Shown one piece after another: positions 37,558 through 51,600 of a DNA stretch of 64,000 bases. A program made the position numbers and the translations under genes. The first letter of the stretch is position 1. Every line of letters begins with the position of its first letter. Where the stretch lies: positions 2,037,762-2,101,761 of the forward strand of contig NC_049985.1 in assembly GCF_000003815.2 (NCBI RefSeq), given 5' to 3'. This DNA is from Branchiostoma floridae (Eukaryota > Chordata > Leptocardii > Amphioxiformes > Branchiostomatidae). Below the pieces are notes generated by a model. That model had not been told where the DNA came from. It did no database searches and saw nothing but the letters and a program-made list of their open reading frames with translations.

Positions 37558-39150
37558 CGACATTTGCTTGAGAGCAAATGCAGCATATTTCAGCCATCTC
37601 CCTCCCCATGCAACAACAGACTATTCCAAAATCACCCATGTGCAAGAATCGAACACTTTTGTTTAAAAGTCACTTCCACTAATGACACTTAATGACACCC
37701 AAAAATGAATCTTACAAAATTCCTAGTGCAAGAATGGACTCTTCCAGTGCACCCCATGTGAATTTGCACAATAGACCAGTCCAGAAATACTCTCACTGAA
37801 AACATGGTCAAGGTTGAACTAAGCAAAAAAGGCATGAAAAGGTAAAATAGACCAGTCCAAAAACACTTCCACTAAAAATGGAATATTGAATTATCACCTT
37901 TCTAAAACTAAATTTGAAAACATCCCCATGCAAGAATGGACTCTTTTTGCGATGCCCCTATGTAAAGTGGTGCAGTCCAAAAATACATCCGCTAAAATTG
38001 GACTTGGACGTAATCACCAAAGTCCCAAAAATGGATTTTAAAAATCCCCCCATGTAAGGATCGACTCTTCCAGCACAACCTATGTAAAATTGCAAAGTTG
38101 ACCAGTCAAAAAATAACCACACTGAAACACTTTGACATATCAAATCACCAAAGTCCATAAACAAATTTTTAAAAAATGCCCCCCTCCATGCAAGAATGGA
38201 CTCTTCCAGTACACCCCATGTAAAATTGCAAAATAGTCCAGTTCAAAAATACTCCCATTGAGAGACATTATATAATCAACAGTCCAAAGATGAATTTAAA
38301 AAATATGTACCCCCTCCGTGCCAGAATGGACTCATCCAGATAACACCGGGCTCACTGATTGGCTGCCAATCCCCTTCGGGATGTTGACTCAGGCTACGTG
38401 ATTGGTTGCCTCTTTAATCAACCTTGAGGTCGTTGACCCTCTGGCCAGTGGAGAATTACTAAAAAAGTACCCAAATATATCATTTTGAAGTGGTTTATGC
38501 CAGAAATTGTACATGGGTCATTTGAATGAATATCTAGTGCACCTATTTACCAAAATGTAGGTCATTTGGTTACAAGACCAGGGAACAGGAGCCAAAAGCG
38601 TACGTTTTTGGTCAAACAATGGCCAAAAAATTCCAAAATTAAGCATTTTGTTGTACCGTATGCCAAAGGTGTCAATGAATTCATGTGTGCATATGTAGAC
38701 GGCACTCCTATACCAAATTTCAGGTCATCTGGTTGTAAAATGGGGGTATAGGAGCCAAAAAATGTCATTTCTGGGGCAAAAAATGCAAAAAAAACCCCCA
38801 AAATTAAGCATTTTGCTGTACCGTATGCCGAAATTGTTTTTGGAATTTTGTGGGCATATGATCAAGGCACCTCTGTACCAAATTTTAGGTCATTCGGCTG
38901 TAACACCAGGGAACAGGGGGGCAAAATGTACATAAAAATTGCAAAAAACATGAATAAAATCATTTTAAAGGAAGATATGAAAAAAATGAGAAAAAAGCAC
39001 CTGGGTATTGACCCACTCTACCCTTGTACCAAATTTCAAGTAATTCGGTCCAGGAACGACGGAGTTGAATCGATTTGAAGATTTGACAGGAGAAAGAAAC
39101 ATTACGAATACAATATATTTCACCATACCTATGGTATGGCTGAAATATAA
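37558..39150 (-). mobile_element. Helitron-like non-autonomous element, second family member
   Basis: The - strand 3' end is CTAG at 37558 with hairpin ATTTGCT/AGCAAAT. The 5' end is TTATATTTCAGCC at 39150. Flanking bases are A on the left and T on the right, with no duplication. Internally there is one array of about 110-130-base units (37600-38340; CAAGAATGGACTCTTCC and ACTCCCACTGA phrases) and a second of about 165-base units (38500-39050) like those at 8400-8990. Confidence 0.7.
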
Positions 39151-39275
39151 TAAACTAATTATCATTACAACAAATTGATAATGGGGCAACAGCAAGTAAG
39201 CTAGGTTATCCGGACGCGGGCGCCACTGAAATGGTCTTTGCTTTATTTCATTTCTGCGCACCGTCGCGCCTAGGT

Positions 39276-42200
39276 GGTATCTCATTGCACTTGCGTCAAG
39301 TTTGCATCATTGCGGGGTTCGTTCACTGCGTCACTGTTTTCTTATTTTCTCCGATTATTATATTTCAGCCATACATAGTATGGTGAAATATATTGTATTC
39401 GTAATGTTTCTTTCTTTCTTTCTTTCTTTCTTTCTCCTGTCAAATCTTCAAAGTGATTCATCTCCGCCGTTCCTGGACCGAATGACCTGAAATTTGGCAC
39501 AGGGGTAGAATAGGCCAATACCTTGATGCTTTTTTCTCAGTTTTTTCATATCTGCCTCTAAAATGATTTTATTGAGATTTTTTGGTCAATTTTAGACCAA
39601 AACTGTATATTTTGGCCCCTGTACCCTGGTATTACAACCAAATGAGCTGAAATTTGACACAGATGTGCCTTGATAATGCTCCCATATAAATTCGATACCA
39701 CTTTTGGTGTACAGTACAACAAAATGCTTATTTTTGCGATTTTTTGACCAATTTTTGACCAAAAAAGGACACTTTTGGCCCCTGTACCCTGGTATTACAA
39801 CCAAATGAGCTGAAATTTGACAGAGACGTGCCTTGATAATGCCCCCATATAAATTCAATAACACTTTTGGTGTACAGTACAACAAAATGCTTATTTTTGC
39901 GATTTTTTGACCAATTTTTGACCAAAAAAGGACACTTTTGGCTCCTGTACCTTGGTATTGCAACCGAATGAGCTGAAATTTGACACAGATGTGCCTTGAT
40001 AATCCCTTCATATAAATTCGATAACACTTTTGGTGTACAGTGCAACAAAATGCTTATTTTTGCGATTTTTGGCCAATTTTTGACCAAAAAAGGACACTTT
40101 TGGCTCCTGTACCCTGGTATTACAATTAAATGACCTGAAATTTGGTATAGATAGGCATTAGATACTTGGTAACAAGATTCAAGTAAAATTTTTGACATAA
40201 ACAACTTTAAAATGATTAATTTTGGCGCTTTTCTGAGGGGAAATTTGTTTTCTTTTGGCATCCTGACGTGACCTTCCGTGACCCCGCACAGAGCCACACC
40301 TGTGCGCGTCAGTCGGAGAGTTAATTGAATCAAAGACCTAGCCAATCAGCGAAGGGGAGGCCAAAGGCTAATTAATATTCATAGGCGGGGCCTCATGATC
40401 CCGTATATAGCAGTGTTCCCGCCAGGGGGAGCGAAGCCCGCCTAAGGCTCTCGCATTTTAGACTATTCAGAAGGCTTTATATTGTACCAGTTCTTAGGGG
40501 CATATCTATGATAATCGCAGCAGTCACTTAACTTCTCTTCAGGAGTTTAGCGTAACACTATTTCAGGTCAAACCGTCAAAGGCAACTAAAAACAAACTTT
40601 AACGTTACTGAGTTCAACAGTACTTATAACTTGTTATCCGAAGTTGAAACGCTAGCGATGGTATTTTCGCTGCGCTGTTAGCTCAGTGCGACTGTTGTTG
40701 ACGGTCTTATAACGGTATATTTTGCACACCTGTACCCTGGTATGAGTAACATTTGGTATAGATAGGCATAAGATAGTTGGTAAAATGATCCAAGTAAAAT
40801 TTTTGGCATAAAGTACTGTAAAAGGCTTAATTACAGCACTTTTTCAAGGGGAAATTGGTTTTCTTTCGTTCTCCATGCCATGACCTTTCGGACGTTCACC
40901 CCACAGAGCCGACATCTGCACCTGCGTCTAGCCGGCAGGAAGAGTTAATTCAATTAATGTTTCAGCCAATCAGCGAAGAGGAAAGTGAAGGCTAATTAAT
41001 ATTCATAAGCGGGACCACACAATACGTTAACTTGAAGACTCAGGCCGTACAGACTTCTCGCCAGGATTTTTTCAAAGCGTCGGACAGGGGTACGGGGGCC
41101 GCCGAATGTCCCTGGCGGGGTCCAGGGGCAGGGCCACTGTGGGGGGGACCCAGGTGGGCGAAGCCCCCCCGGAAGCTCTTGCATTTTAGACTATTGAGAA
41201 GGCTTCTTTTATCAGTTTTTTAGGGCCATATCTACGATAATCGTAGCAGTCACTTACTTCTCTTCAGCAGTTTGACTTTAAAATATTTCGGATCAAAGCC
41301 TCAAAGACAACTAAAACCTCATAAACAACAAACTTTACTTAGCTCAACAGTATACAAAAATATTGTACGGGTTGCCATCCTTAGTTGAAGCGCTAGTATC
41401 TTCGCTGCGCCGTTAGTCGCCGTGCGACTTTTGTTGACGGTCTGATATCCCTACGTCGCCGCCTCGCTGATATTCCCACGGACATGTTTCAAGAAAAATA
41501 CCCAGCAGAAAACGCTGTTCTGCGTCAAATTCTATTCTATAAAACATGTGGGACTCAGTGTTACAGTATAAATATTTTGTAGAAGCACCGCTGTAGGATA
41601 GAAGGTCCAAGCAATGTAAAACATCACGTAGCATGAAGTTCGCTGTCAACTGGCACACAGCACATGACTGTTTGAAACTGTAAGTCTAATCAACAGCCGT
41701 GTTTGATTGATAGCCGGCGGTCCTTTGATGAAGTCGGCGAAAGGTGCGTTAGTTAGAAAATCTGCGTTTAGTTTTGATACGTAATTATAAGTTAGACAGT
41801 GGCGAGAATGATTATTTTCTCATCAATATTTCTCTTCAGAATTATTTGAACTTAATTGTACATCTAAACAATTGGCTTACCTGTGCAATGTTTATATGAT
41901 TAATGATCAGTGTACTGAAATCACGTATGGCTCCTAGTCAATAGATGAGCATTTTTCTCTATAGTGACCACCTGTCTATAGTGGCCACATTTCTATCACT
42001 GGACTGGAACTTGCGAAAACTGCTGTATTTTCTCCAGAGCAAATGTATGTGTTCCTAGTGCTGTTGTTGTTTGACATAAACTTTGAACATTTAAATTGTA
42101 AGTAACTTTAAACTGCCAGAGTTTCAGCCCAATAAAACAATCTCAGCGCCAGGGTATGAACAGACTGACCAGACAGACGAAAATAAATCCTCGAACAAGG

Positions 42201-42887
42201 TTCAATCGTATCTTCCGGGTCTGGCAGGACTGAGTTGTTAAACTAAAATAAGAATAGGCTCGATGGCTGATTGCATACAAAGTAAAACAGTTTAACAGTT
42301 TTACAGCTTGAAGAAAACAAACGCTCCTACAGTACCTGCACCTGCTTGATAATTATTAAATCGTATGCCCTACTTGAATAAAAAAGTTCACTGCAATAAT
42401 AAATGTACCCACATCACAAGGAGCTTATACTTTTTTAAACTTACACCTAGTTATCGTACTGAAAATTGTTAATGACATTACATGAAGTCATTCAACAATT
42501 TTCAGTCATGATGAAAATTTTCTGAATGGAAGGTGTGATTATTGTCATTTTCTGAAAAATAGAAGCAAGCTCTGTCTTTACCTGGAATCAATTCACAATT
42601 CCAGTCCACTTTGGGGGATAATGTACTGTTAAGATGTTCCATTTTTGCGCAGGGGTGATTTGGAACAGTCCAATGTTGCGTGGGAAGGGGTATGGCTGAA
42701 ATATGCTGTATTTGCTCTTAAGCAAATGTCGGCCTTTCTAGTTTTATAATTTAGATATTGCATAATACGTAAAAGTATGACTCAGAAGACGACAAAATAC
42801 GCAAAAGGTAAGAAGATTCGTTCTTTATCTCTGAAATTCTTTGAGCCCCGCAGTGACGCAAGCGTGACGCAACTGCAGTGAGATACC
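39276..42887. mobile_element. MITE split by the Helitron-like insertion
   Basis: GGTATCTCATTGCACTTGCG at 39276 and CAACTGCAGTGAGATACC ending at 42887 are the ends of one MITE. Its two halves (39276-39357 and 42741-42887) match the uninterrupted copy at 49978-50206 in order. Confidence 0.75.
39358..42740 (+). mobile_element. Helitron-like non-autonomous element with mapped empty site
   Basis: Runs from TTATATTTCAGCCATAC to CGGCCTTTCTAG, 3383 bases. The 3' hairpin ATTTGCT-CTTA-AGCAAAT is about 14 bases before CTAG. The host MITE is intact at 49978-50206, so the ends are set by comparison: A on the left, T on the right, no duplication. The interior is nearly the reverse of 5861-9143, with the same minisatellite, the 750-base duplication and a GAAA run near the 5' end. 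The first base pair is TT rather than the usual Helitron TC. No Rep/helicase frame is present. Confidence 0.75.
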
Positions 42888-45669
42888 ATCTTTACGGTTA
42901 CACTGGGTGTTGTGTGAACACAGCAAGGAAGCATCGACGAACAACAAACACTTTAGAGTAGAGTATAGCCTTTCTTTTTAAAGAGCCACAATATTGAACC
43001 ACGGACTGTGCTGTAAAGAGGACTCAGGAGATCGGATCTATGGTTCAACGGTTTGCTGAGTGCTGCTCTCCAGAATGCATTGTTTGTTACACACACACAC
43101 TTGAGCCGCCAGTGCAACCTTGAGTCAGCCATTGTTATAGTACAGCAAACCGTCGAACATAGCTTGAGGCTATACCATGTTGTACATACGTTCTTTACAG
43201 TAGAGGCCATTTTGTGTTTTCGTTTTGTTCCTGAATTCCAACACTGTGATTTACCTTAACTTACTCTTTTCTTTGACATTGACGTCCATTGCCATTAGCA
43301 CTCTACTAATTTTTTTTATATCCACTGTTTGACTAAGAAACTAAGTTACACCCCTCCGGTTTTAGGTGGAACGTTCCGAAGAAAAACCTGTATGGGGCGT
43401 TCCAGTGATCCACAGTTCACGTGAATCCGTATAGTTAACGTTACATGAAACATGTTGAACGGGTTTTTAACGTTTCCCCCATGTGTGTATGTGTTTTGTA
43501 CAGGGTAACTGGCGTGTGACCGCTTCAGTTCAAGGTTGGTGGGCGTACTGAACCGTTGTCCTAAACAAGGGCACAGCAGAAGGACAGTCTCCACTGAAAA
43601 CCGGGTAGGCAACTTGTTACAAATCTCAAACATTGTATGTGGGCGTGTCTGTGACAATGTCAATGTGCTATCGTGACAGAAACATATCAAGAGGCTTCAA
43701 GACAAAATCCTCTCCATATGTGATCTGTTGTCTTTGATACAAATTCGAGATTTCTGCTGGTCCTTTTTTTCTCGCAATGCAATGACCTGTTGCACTTCTT
43801 GTTCTGTAACATATTTGGACGGCCATGGTCATATCAATTTACGTGCATGTACGATCAATCCTATACTTGTACGAATGAATTGAACTGAACTGTTTGACTA
43901 CTAGCACATTATATAATCTGTTGAGGGATTGTCTAGATTGACTGGAATGACCGAGGCTTCCGTCCTAATATGCAGGTCGAAACGGGGTTGGGTTTGACGT
44001 TGATTCAAGTGTACTGTTAAGTACTATGACGAAGGTAGTAGGCGTATGTTGTGCCACACTCTATTCCTTTTATTCTACTCACGTAACTATGCATGTTAAG
44101 TCATCCGGTTCACAGCAGCTCAACTAGTACGAGATTTGAGGAAATAAATGCACACAGTGACGATCTAGAAACATTGGAAACATTTTAATGATTAATGTTC
44201 ATAATCAACTTCTCGAACTAGGTCGTGACGCGAAAGACAGATATAACGTTAGGTTTAGAATAAAATCCACAGGTGGTATGAAAAATATGCAAAGGTTCAG
44301 TCGCACGGTGCAGTGACACAAGAAAATACTATGTTTAAGCGAGGTTGGACAATGTTCTACCTACGCCAATCGTTTCGATTACAAGACAGTTGAACTTGAC
44401 ACTATTCTCACTGTTCTCAATTTGTTGTCGTAGCTGTCGTCATAGGACAAATGTCAGCATTAAATTCTAACGTTACACTTACAGCGAAAAGTGGATGTAG
44501 CAGCTACAGTTTTATGCACACGGTGTTTACTGACTCCCTACTGAATTAGACAGATTGAAGACGCTGGATCTCGTCCAAGTTCCCAGGGAATATATCGGTA
44601 CACTCGGATCTGTTGGGCCACGCTCTGCCAATTTGCAAGCAATCAGACCGGGAGCAGGTCCGCTGGTATTAGCTGGTTCTGTCGGGATAGAGATTACGTG
44701 TTGTGTGGGGTCAGGCGTAAATACGCCCGCAGAGAGATCTGTTTGCGCCCCGTGATTTTCTCAATGTTTATCTTGAGATCACCTGCGGTTGCAAGACCTT
44801 GGTATTATAATTGGGAAGGGGGTGGATGGGGATAGATAGACACAAATCAACATAAAGCTTAAGGTATGGACATAAAGATTAAGGTATGGGGGGTCTTTGT
44901 GGTACTTATTTCGAAGCAGCGCGATCTGTTTTGCGCCCATGATTTTCTGAATGTTTATCGTTTTGGTTCACCTGCGGGGTCAAGGTCTTCGTAGTACTAT
45001 TATATACTGTGTATGTATCAGAGAGGGAGGGTGGCAGGGGATTGATAGACACATTTCAATATAAAGCCTAAGGGATGTGGGTACTAGTGTCATTTATTTC
45101 GAAAAAGCGCGTTCTGTTTTGCACCCATTATATTTCTCGGCATGTTGATGCTTGGTTGATGCTTGCTTCACCTGCGGGGCCAAGGCCTCGGAAGGGAGGT
45201 AGAGGGCGGTTGGGGACAAGTCAGCATTGATATCAAGACTACATGTAAACAAGCATATGGGAAGGCATGGATAGCAGGGCTTCAATAATCAGAAATGGCA
45301 GTAAATTGGAAACTGGAAATCGTGCAGGATTCATAACTGGTCGACCGTCTATTCTACTCCATTCCACAGAAAGGCATTTGTCGACATGAATCCTAACGTT
45401 AGTAAGGGTTGGGGAGAGTTTAACATTGTTTGTCTTCAAGCAGATACATATTACTTTAAGTTGTTGCCGTAGTACTGCGTCTGAAGTGTTTTATACGGTA
45501 TACGATTGCTGTCGGTACAGTCCACATTTGTAACGTATTCAAAAACACCCCCATGAAGAATTGGTAGATCCCAACCCCCGTAGATGCCAGTTTCCTTTAG
45601 AGGACCGCTAACTATACTAGACGCGGTTGTCCTTTCCTGTCGTCTCATCCCCTCACCTTTACCTTTCAG
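42888..45669. other. Intergenic stretch without a recognised gene
   Basis: Between the split MITE and the sulfotransferase. From 44735 to about 45260 a diverged repeat of about 185 bases recurs three times (TCTGTTTTGCGCCCATGATT, then CACCTGCGGGGTCAAGG). No other structure is recognised. Confidence 0.5.
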
Positions 45670-45678
45670 ACCCCTGAG

Positions 45679-45689
45679 ATGGCGTGATG
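45679..45689 (+). promoter_or_regulatory. Two-codon upstream ORF overlapping the start codon
   Basis: ATGGCGTGATG: an upstream ATG-GCG-TGA whose stop shares its A with the sulfotransferase ATG at 45687. Such minimal upstream frames can hold back or re-initiate ribosomes. The effect here is inferred. Confidence 0.5.
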
Positions 45690-48600
45690 TCGGGATGGGG
45701 CAGAAGCCGCCGCTGCCTCTTCCTCCTCCTCCTCCTGGTCGTCATGACAACGCTCCTGGCGACGCTGGTGGACCGGAGAGCGTCGGTGGGGCAGATATCG
45801 GGCCTCGGTGGTGACACGAGCGGGGACGCTGCTGCAGGGAAGCGGGAGGCGCTCAGATTTCCGGCGGGGAAGTTGGACGCACAGTCCCGCCAACATGCGG
45901 GCCAGGACACGCGGGATATCAGAGGGGAGAGGACCCGCACCACTGGCGGGAAGGTGGGAATCTTTTATAGTCTTTACTCCAAGGAATTCGAGTCCATAGG
46001 TTGCAGCAAATAATAGAAATTGGTCAAATCAACGGAATAATATGCACGAGGAGTTAGCCGTTGAGATAGCCAGGATGCCAGACTGTTTCCAGGGCCAACA
46101 TAGGCCAACTGAGTAGACCCTGACAAACGCCCTTCACGATAGATAATAGAGATCGGGCTAGGGGTCTGGAATCCAGGCTACCGTCCATAGAGTGTAGTTT
46201 AAAACTAGCTCATCATTCTGTCTGGCCAATTTCTGCTGTTTTCTGCGACCAACGGTGTCTGGTAGAGACTAGGTGGCCATGTGAGGTGTTCGATGTCAGG
46301 TTAACTGTATCTGATAGGTGAGAAAGAGTGTCTAATGGCTGTGGCGCCTCCAGAAGAGCGCGCTAAATGTTTCATCTCTACAGGAGATTTCTACACAGAA
46401 ATTTATCTTTGTTTATCTTTACTTTAGGAGACCAACTGCACTCACCAAGTTCAGACATCTGTATTCTTTGTAAACAGTGATTTTTGTTTAGAGAGTAGCC
46501 TGATCTCCAACCTCTGTACCGCTTTGGTCCACTTCCAAACGTCCCTATGGAGTTTCCAGGACCTATATAGGCACTAGGCCACCTCCTCGGCTCTTTGGTC
46601 AACATGCTTACTCCACTGGGAGGTTGGGGTGGGGGTGTAAGTGTCGGTGTAGGTGTCTGTGGTGCAATTTCCTTGGATAACTAGACTTTTTCAAGAGTCT
46701 AGTGTCTCTAGCTAGAACGACAAACTCTCCCTGAAAATCCCTCGGAAAGACCTGCGCCGCTACTGGTTTTAATAGACCCGGCTAGAGTATCAAAGCAAAG
46801 AGGATTGATCAAAAGAAGAGAAAGTTTCGGTAGATTTAAACGCTGTGCGTGGATTATCTAGGTCAAAATTTGTTGTGGGAAGAGAAAGCGAATCGGATGA
46901 GTTTTCCTGTCCCGGATTAGTTCTCTGCACTCCGTGACTCGCCGCGACCGCGTCCAATTCCTGCCGCAGTGGGGCACAAATTAGGTTTGTATTGACGGGA
47001 CTGATGGGCTCGGGAAGGGGTTGGCAAAGTTCCTTTAATAGAAAGTTATTCGTTTAAATTAAAGAAAAATACTTCCTCACGACCGAAAATGGTATATTCA
47101 ACTCAGGGAGATTGTGGTAGAATTTCCATGAGACACAAGCTTGCTTGATAGGCTAAAACCGAAACGACTGGGTAAGATTTTCTACACTGCCCAAGATCTG
47201 TTAACCTGGATAATATCATACCATACCCCAACCTCAAAAATACTTTCTATGAGATCGTGCTGGGGATTGGTAACCAGGTTAAAGATCTGTCAAAGCTTTC
47301 TTGATTTCAAAACACTCGCAATGCTTTTCTTGTTATTATGCTGTTCTTGTTATTTTCCATGCCGTCCACAAGTCAATTGAACGAATTGTGCATGCATACG
47401 TCTAAAATTATCATGAAATGTAAAGGACTAGCCAACAAAACTTTATTTGCACTTTCATGTTTCACAAATGCCAAACAGGAAGACATGTACCAACGTTACA
47501 TCTCATAGCCTCTCACCTTGGTCTTTAAGATATTGATAACCTCCAAACAAGCCCCTGCTAAACGAAAGCATGGCTTGTGGTGCAACCCAAACCCCTCTAG
47601 GAGTCTCAGTTTTCAGATTGCATGAAAACGGAACGAATCCATTACTGAGTGCATCTGTTCGCGCTGTTTCTTTACGTTTAGGTGCCATTTATACTGTTGA
47701 CATGATACACTTGATGTCTGTCCGATGTCAAGTGAAATCGTGCTGATGGAACAGATCTTTCCTAAAATCTCTGGTCCCAGAATTCGAAGAGACGCTTTAG
47801 CCTTTAATGTCATAGAATTTCAACGTCGATTCCTGTGTCAAAGAAGGAGATATAAAAGAAAAAAAGTGAAGAATTTGGTATCTATTAAATCGGTATATCA
47901 TACTCAGAGTGTGTGTTCAATCATTTTTTCCACCTTCCTTACCACTTGAATATCATTATGAAGGCAATTTTGGCCAAATTGTTTTTTCTTTTATTCACAC
48001 GCTCGCATCGGTTTAGGGGTTACCAGAGAATGTCATCCATGTAGTCAAATCAACGTGGCCTAATGCCCAAAAGATAAAAATTATAACATTTTCCAAGCTC
48101 TTGGGTCTGCGGAATCCGAGACGTGATTTTGCACTGAATCATTACGACTTTCTCTTTGTACATCTAGAGTAGAGCGAGTAAGTAGAATAGAGTTGTTCCA
48201 GTCCGGTAGGAAATTGGAGATTGATACAGCTTGACGCAAGACAGTGCGTGCCATGTTATAGTCTCCACCAGGCCTTCCTATGGGGGTGCGGGGATCGTAG
48301 ACTGGGTAAAATAATCGAAAAATTGGCCTGGCCAGGGGAAGTAAGTCCTATATTCAAATGACTTTTCTTATATTCTATGATTTCTTTATGTGGTGTTACT
48401 TAACATTACTTTTGTTATAACTTATATGCTTTGCTTGTCTGTATTTGTTTCAATGTTCTTTTGTACTCTCAGTTTGTTTCTGATGACGGCATGAAAATAA
48501 GCATGTTGAGCTTGAGTGTGTCGCCATGCATCATGTTATGTATTTATCTGTTGCAATAAAAAAAAGTAAGTCTACTCTTAGGTTCATGTTCCCCCTCCTG

Positions 48601-51600
48601 CGGCTGATTGACTCCTCTGTAGCAAAACTCCCTTGGAAAGTTATTGGAAGAAGTTTATTTGCAAGTTCATGCCCGAGGGCTAATAATTGCAAGTACATGG
48701 TAGAAACATAGGAGATATACAAGTGGCAATGAACTAGTCTCTACCAGATTCCTGATCGCTGGAAAAATCGTAGAAATGGAATATAGCCGGCCAGGGAACA
48801 GTACGCGATCCACAGTCGACAGACTATATTCCTCTGGCCGGCTTACTCCTCTATTTGTTCCATTTCTACGATCACCAGCGATCCGGAGCAATGAACAGTT
48901 ATAAACAATTTTCTACTCTAATACTAGTGTTGGCTATTTCTAAACAGGTTGGGTTTGACTTCTTTTTTTGGAAGCAGAGGGAGACGAAAAATAATAGCAA
49001 GCGTAGTTAGACTAACGATGCTAGCCAAGCGAAGCATACATGATGTACCCGGCGCGGCGTATCCGGTACGTCAGACGCTGGGGCGCCTCTCCTTCCCACA
49101 TGTAAATAATGAATGAATGTCTGCGTGAACGTCCTTTATTACAACAAATCCGAAACGACTTTTCCTCAACAAGCAGCTTAAACGACCTTGAAAATGAAGT
49201 GTTGGCAAAACAGAGGAAATGAAACTTAAGCAATTAGGTCGCATCAGAGCAAACTAAATATTTCCTCTATGTCTCATTCTTTACGTATCGCTGTTAACAC
49301 CAGATGTCAATGATATATGTTTAATTGCCCTATTCTGTTAATAGCGTTGCGTTCCGAGTACAAAACGTCCAGGCATACAGATACAGAGCACAGATATAAA
49401 ATATGAAGCATCAGAACAATGTAAATATTTTATCTACACTATATCACTATAATCACTATATAAAACATGCGGAATGCATCAATGATGTTTCTCTGTTGAT
49501 GACGTAGCCTGATTCAATCGCGCTTCTCAGGCCCGCCGTACATTGCCGCGCCGCGGGGAGGAGGCTACAAGCTCTGGATAGCGGAGTTTACGTTACACAG
49601 ACTATTGATGACGATGCTATTTGATATCTCAGGATGCAGAGAATCGATAGAACATATGAACTGAGACTGAGGCAACTTGACCGCATCAGCAAAACACTGT
49701 AAATGTTATATTTCCTCTTCCCTATATCAACAGACAATCAACTATGCCATACTCCATGCACCAGGGACCAAAAATGTTATCATTTCGAGGTACTAGGTTT
49801 CATCAATACAGTCCATCCAGGCATTCTAGAGTGTCTGGATGGATTGTATTGATACTTGATGTGTGGGTATCAAGTATAAGGACAATGTCAATGCCTTCGC
49901 TGCCTTTTATCAATGTTACAGCAGACAGCAATGATTTTCCCCTCGCTGTGACGTGTGTTGATGGCGATGCTAAAGCTGGTATCTCACTGCACTTGGGCAC
50001 CGGTGCGGCACTGCGGGGTTCGTTCATTGCGGCGCTGTAATTATTTTCGCCGAATTTTTTATGATCTAAATATTGGTAAAAGTATGACTTAGAGGACAAC
50101 AAAATACACTCGCATAACGCAACAAAACTCGTTCTTTATCTCTGGAATGCGTTGAGTATCTTTCGAACCCCGCAGTGACACAAGCTCGACGCAAGTGCAG
50201 TGAGAGTGCATGCCTACACTACCTAGCAGACATCAATGATCTTCCCCTGGCTGTGTCGTGTGTTGATGGCGTTGCTAACCGATTTGACATCGCGATAATC
50301 GGATTTCCTCGGCTCCGATGCTAAGAGCTTCTTCGAGCATCACGTCCCGATTAGGGTGACGTTATTAAGTTTGATGACGTCTCCCGAGGATGATGATTGC
50401 CATGGTAACGTACGCACTCCTAGCCGACCGTATGTTCACAGGCTGTTAAACAGTCAATTATGACATTAGAGTTACTCCAAGTCTAAGTGCTTTTCTCTAT
50501 AACACTATAACACATTAAAGTGGGATTATGTGGCGTATACGTAACTGAAGCTCACCAAAACATGGCCTCCACCCATCGTGACCCAAGAACGTAATTGCAG
50601 GGTATTTGGTTCAGAAGCCAGAGGTCCAGGGTTCAAATCCCTACATATGCTGCGGATCTAGTGCCCTCGTGAAAGGCACTTTACGCGATTTCCCTCACTT
50701 CACCCAGGTGTAAACATGGGGATCTGACTGCGGTTTGGGAGGTAAAAGGTGGTGAAAGGAGAGGGTTGGGCTTCGCCTCTCAATACTGTGCCCTAGCTAG
50801 ATACAGTGGATAACAACCCACTGCCCTATGCCGGATGGTCCTAAAATGATATAAAACGGCTATTGGACTACGTTATCTTAAAAAAAGCTATTCCTTTTGT
50901 GTTCCTCTCACTGGATCTCAAACGTAAGAGGATACCTAAGTCAATTAGTAACTGCGTTATCTGGTGGGAACCTTTGAAAGTTTCTTCATAACATCCCATT
51001 GAAGACCTAGACAGGTTGCCATCCTTAAGTTTCCGCGGATCCCATGGTACATAGTACGGCTGCGGGCATCCAGGCTATTGAAACCTCAGCCCCTTTAATT
51101 TCTTGAACATGTTGAGATTCATGGTTATCTAATATCTTCTGCATCTTGTGATCGGTTCATCAGAGTCGCAGCTGGTTGTACCTAGAAGTCCGTAACACTG
51201 AATGGGGATGAGTAAGGTCTTCATATATCAGAAATACTATCAACCTTTCTTTCTAAATCTGCGAGTAGGTTAGCCTCAAACGCTCTTTTACAATTTCTAT
51301 GATTCGTCAAATTCTGTGTGTTGTCTTTCACCCAATATGCACACTATTGGAAACAGTTCCAATGGGACAGGACACCCACTTCTCATCGTATTACCACTAC
51401 TTGTCTTCTCTGTCGCGATCGCGAACAGTCGGTAGCTTAGCTCTTCGATGGGCTAAACTGGTTTGAGATCACTTTCACGGGATAACTGGCAGTAAGGATA
51501 TCACCGGACAGATGACCATGGCAGCACTAGTTGTTCGCAGGTTCTCACGTGTCAGTCAGGCCTGGGGCTGTCACACGGGGTCAGTCACCTCTGATGACCT

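Noticed and set aside
45659-45943. Minus-strand Arg/Pro-rich frames opposite the sulfotransferase first exon
   Set aside because: They are antisense shadows of the signal-anchor exon. Splice sites and family match support the + strand.
47503-47813. Possible minus-strand coding segments in the sulfotransferase intron
   Set aside because: No recognisable family, no paired splice sites, and a composition like the surrounding intron.
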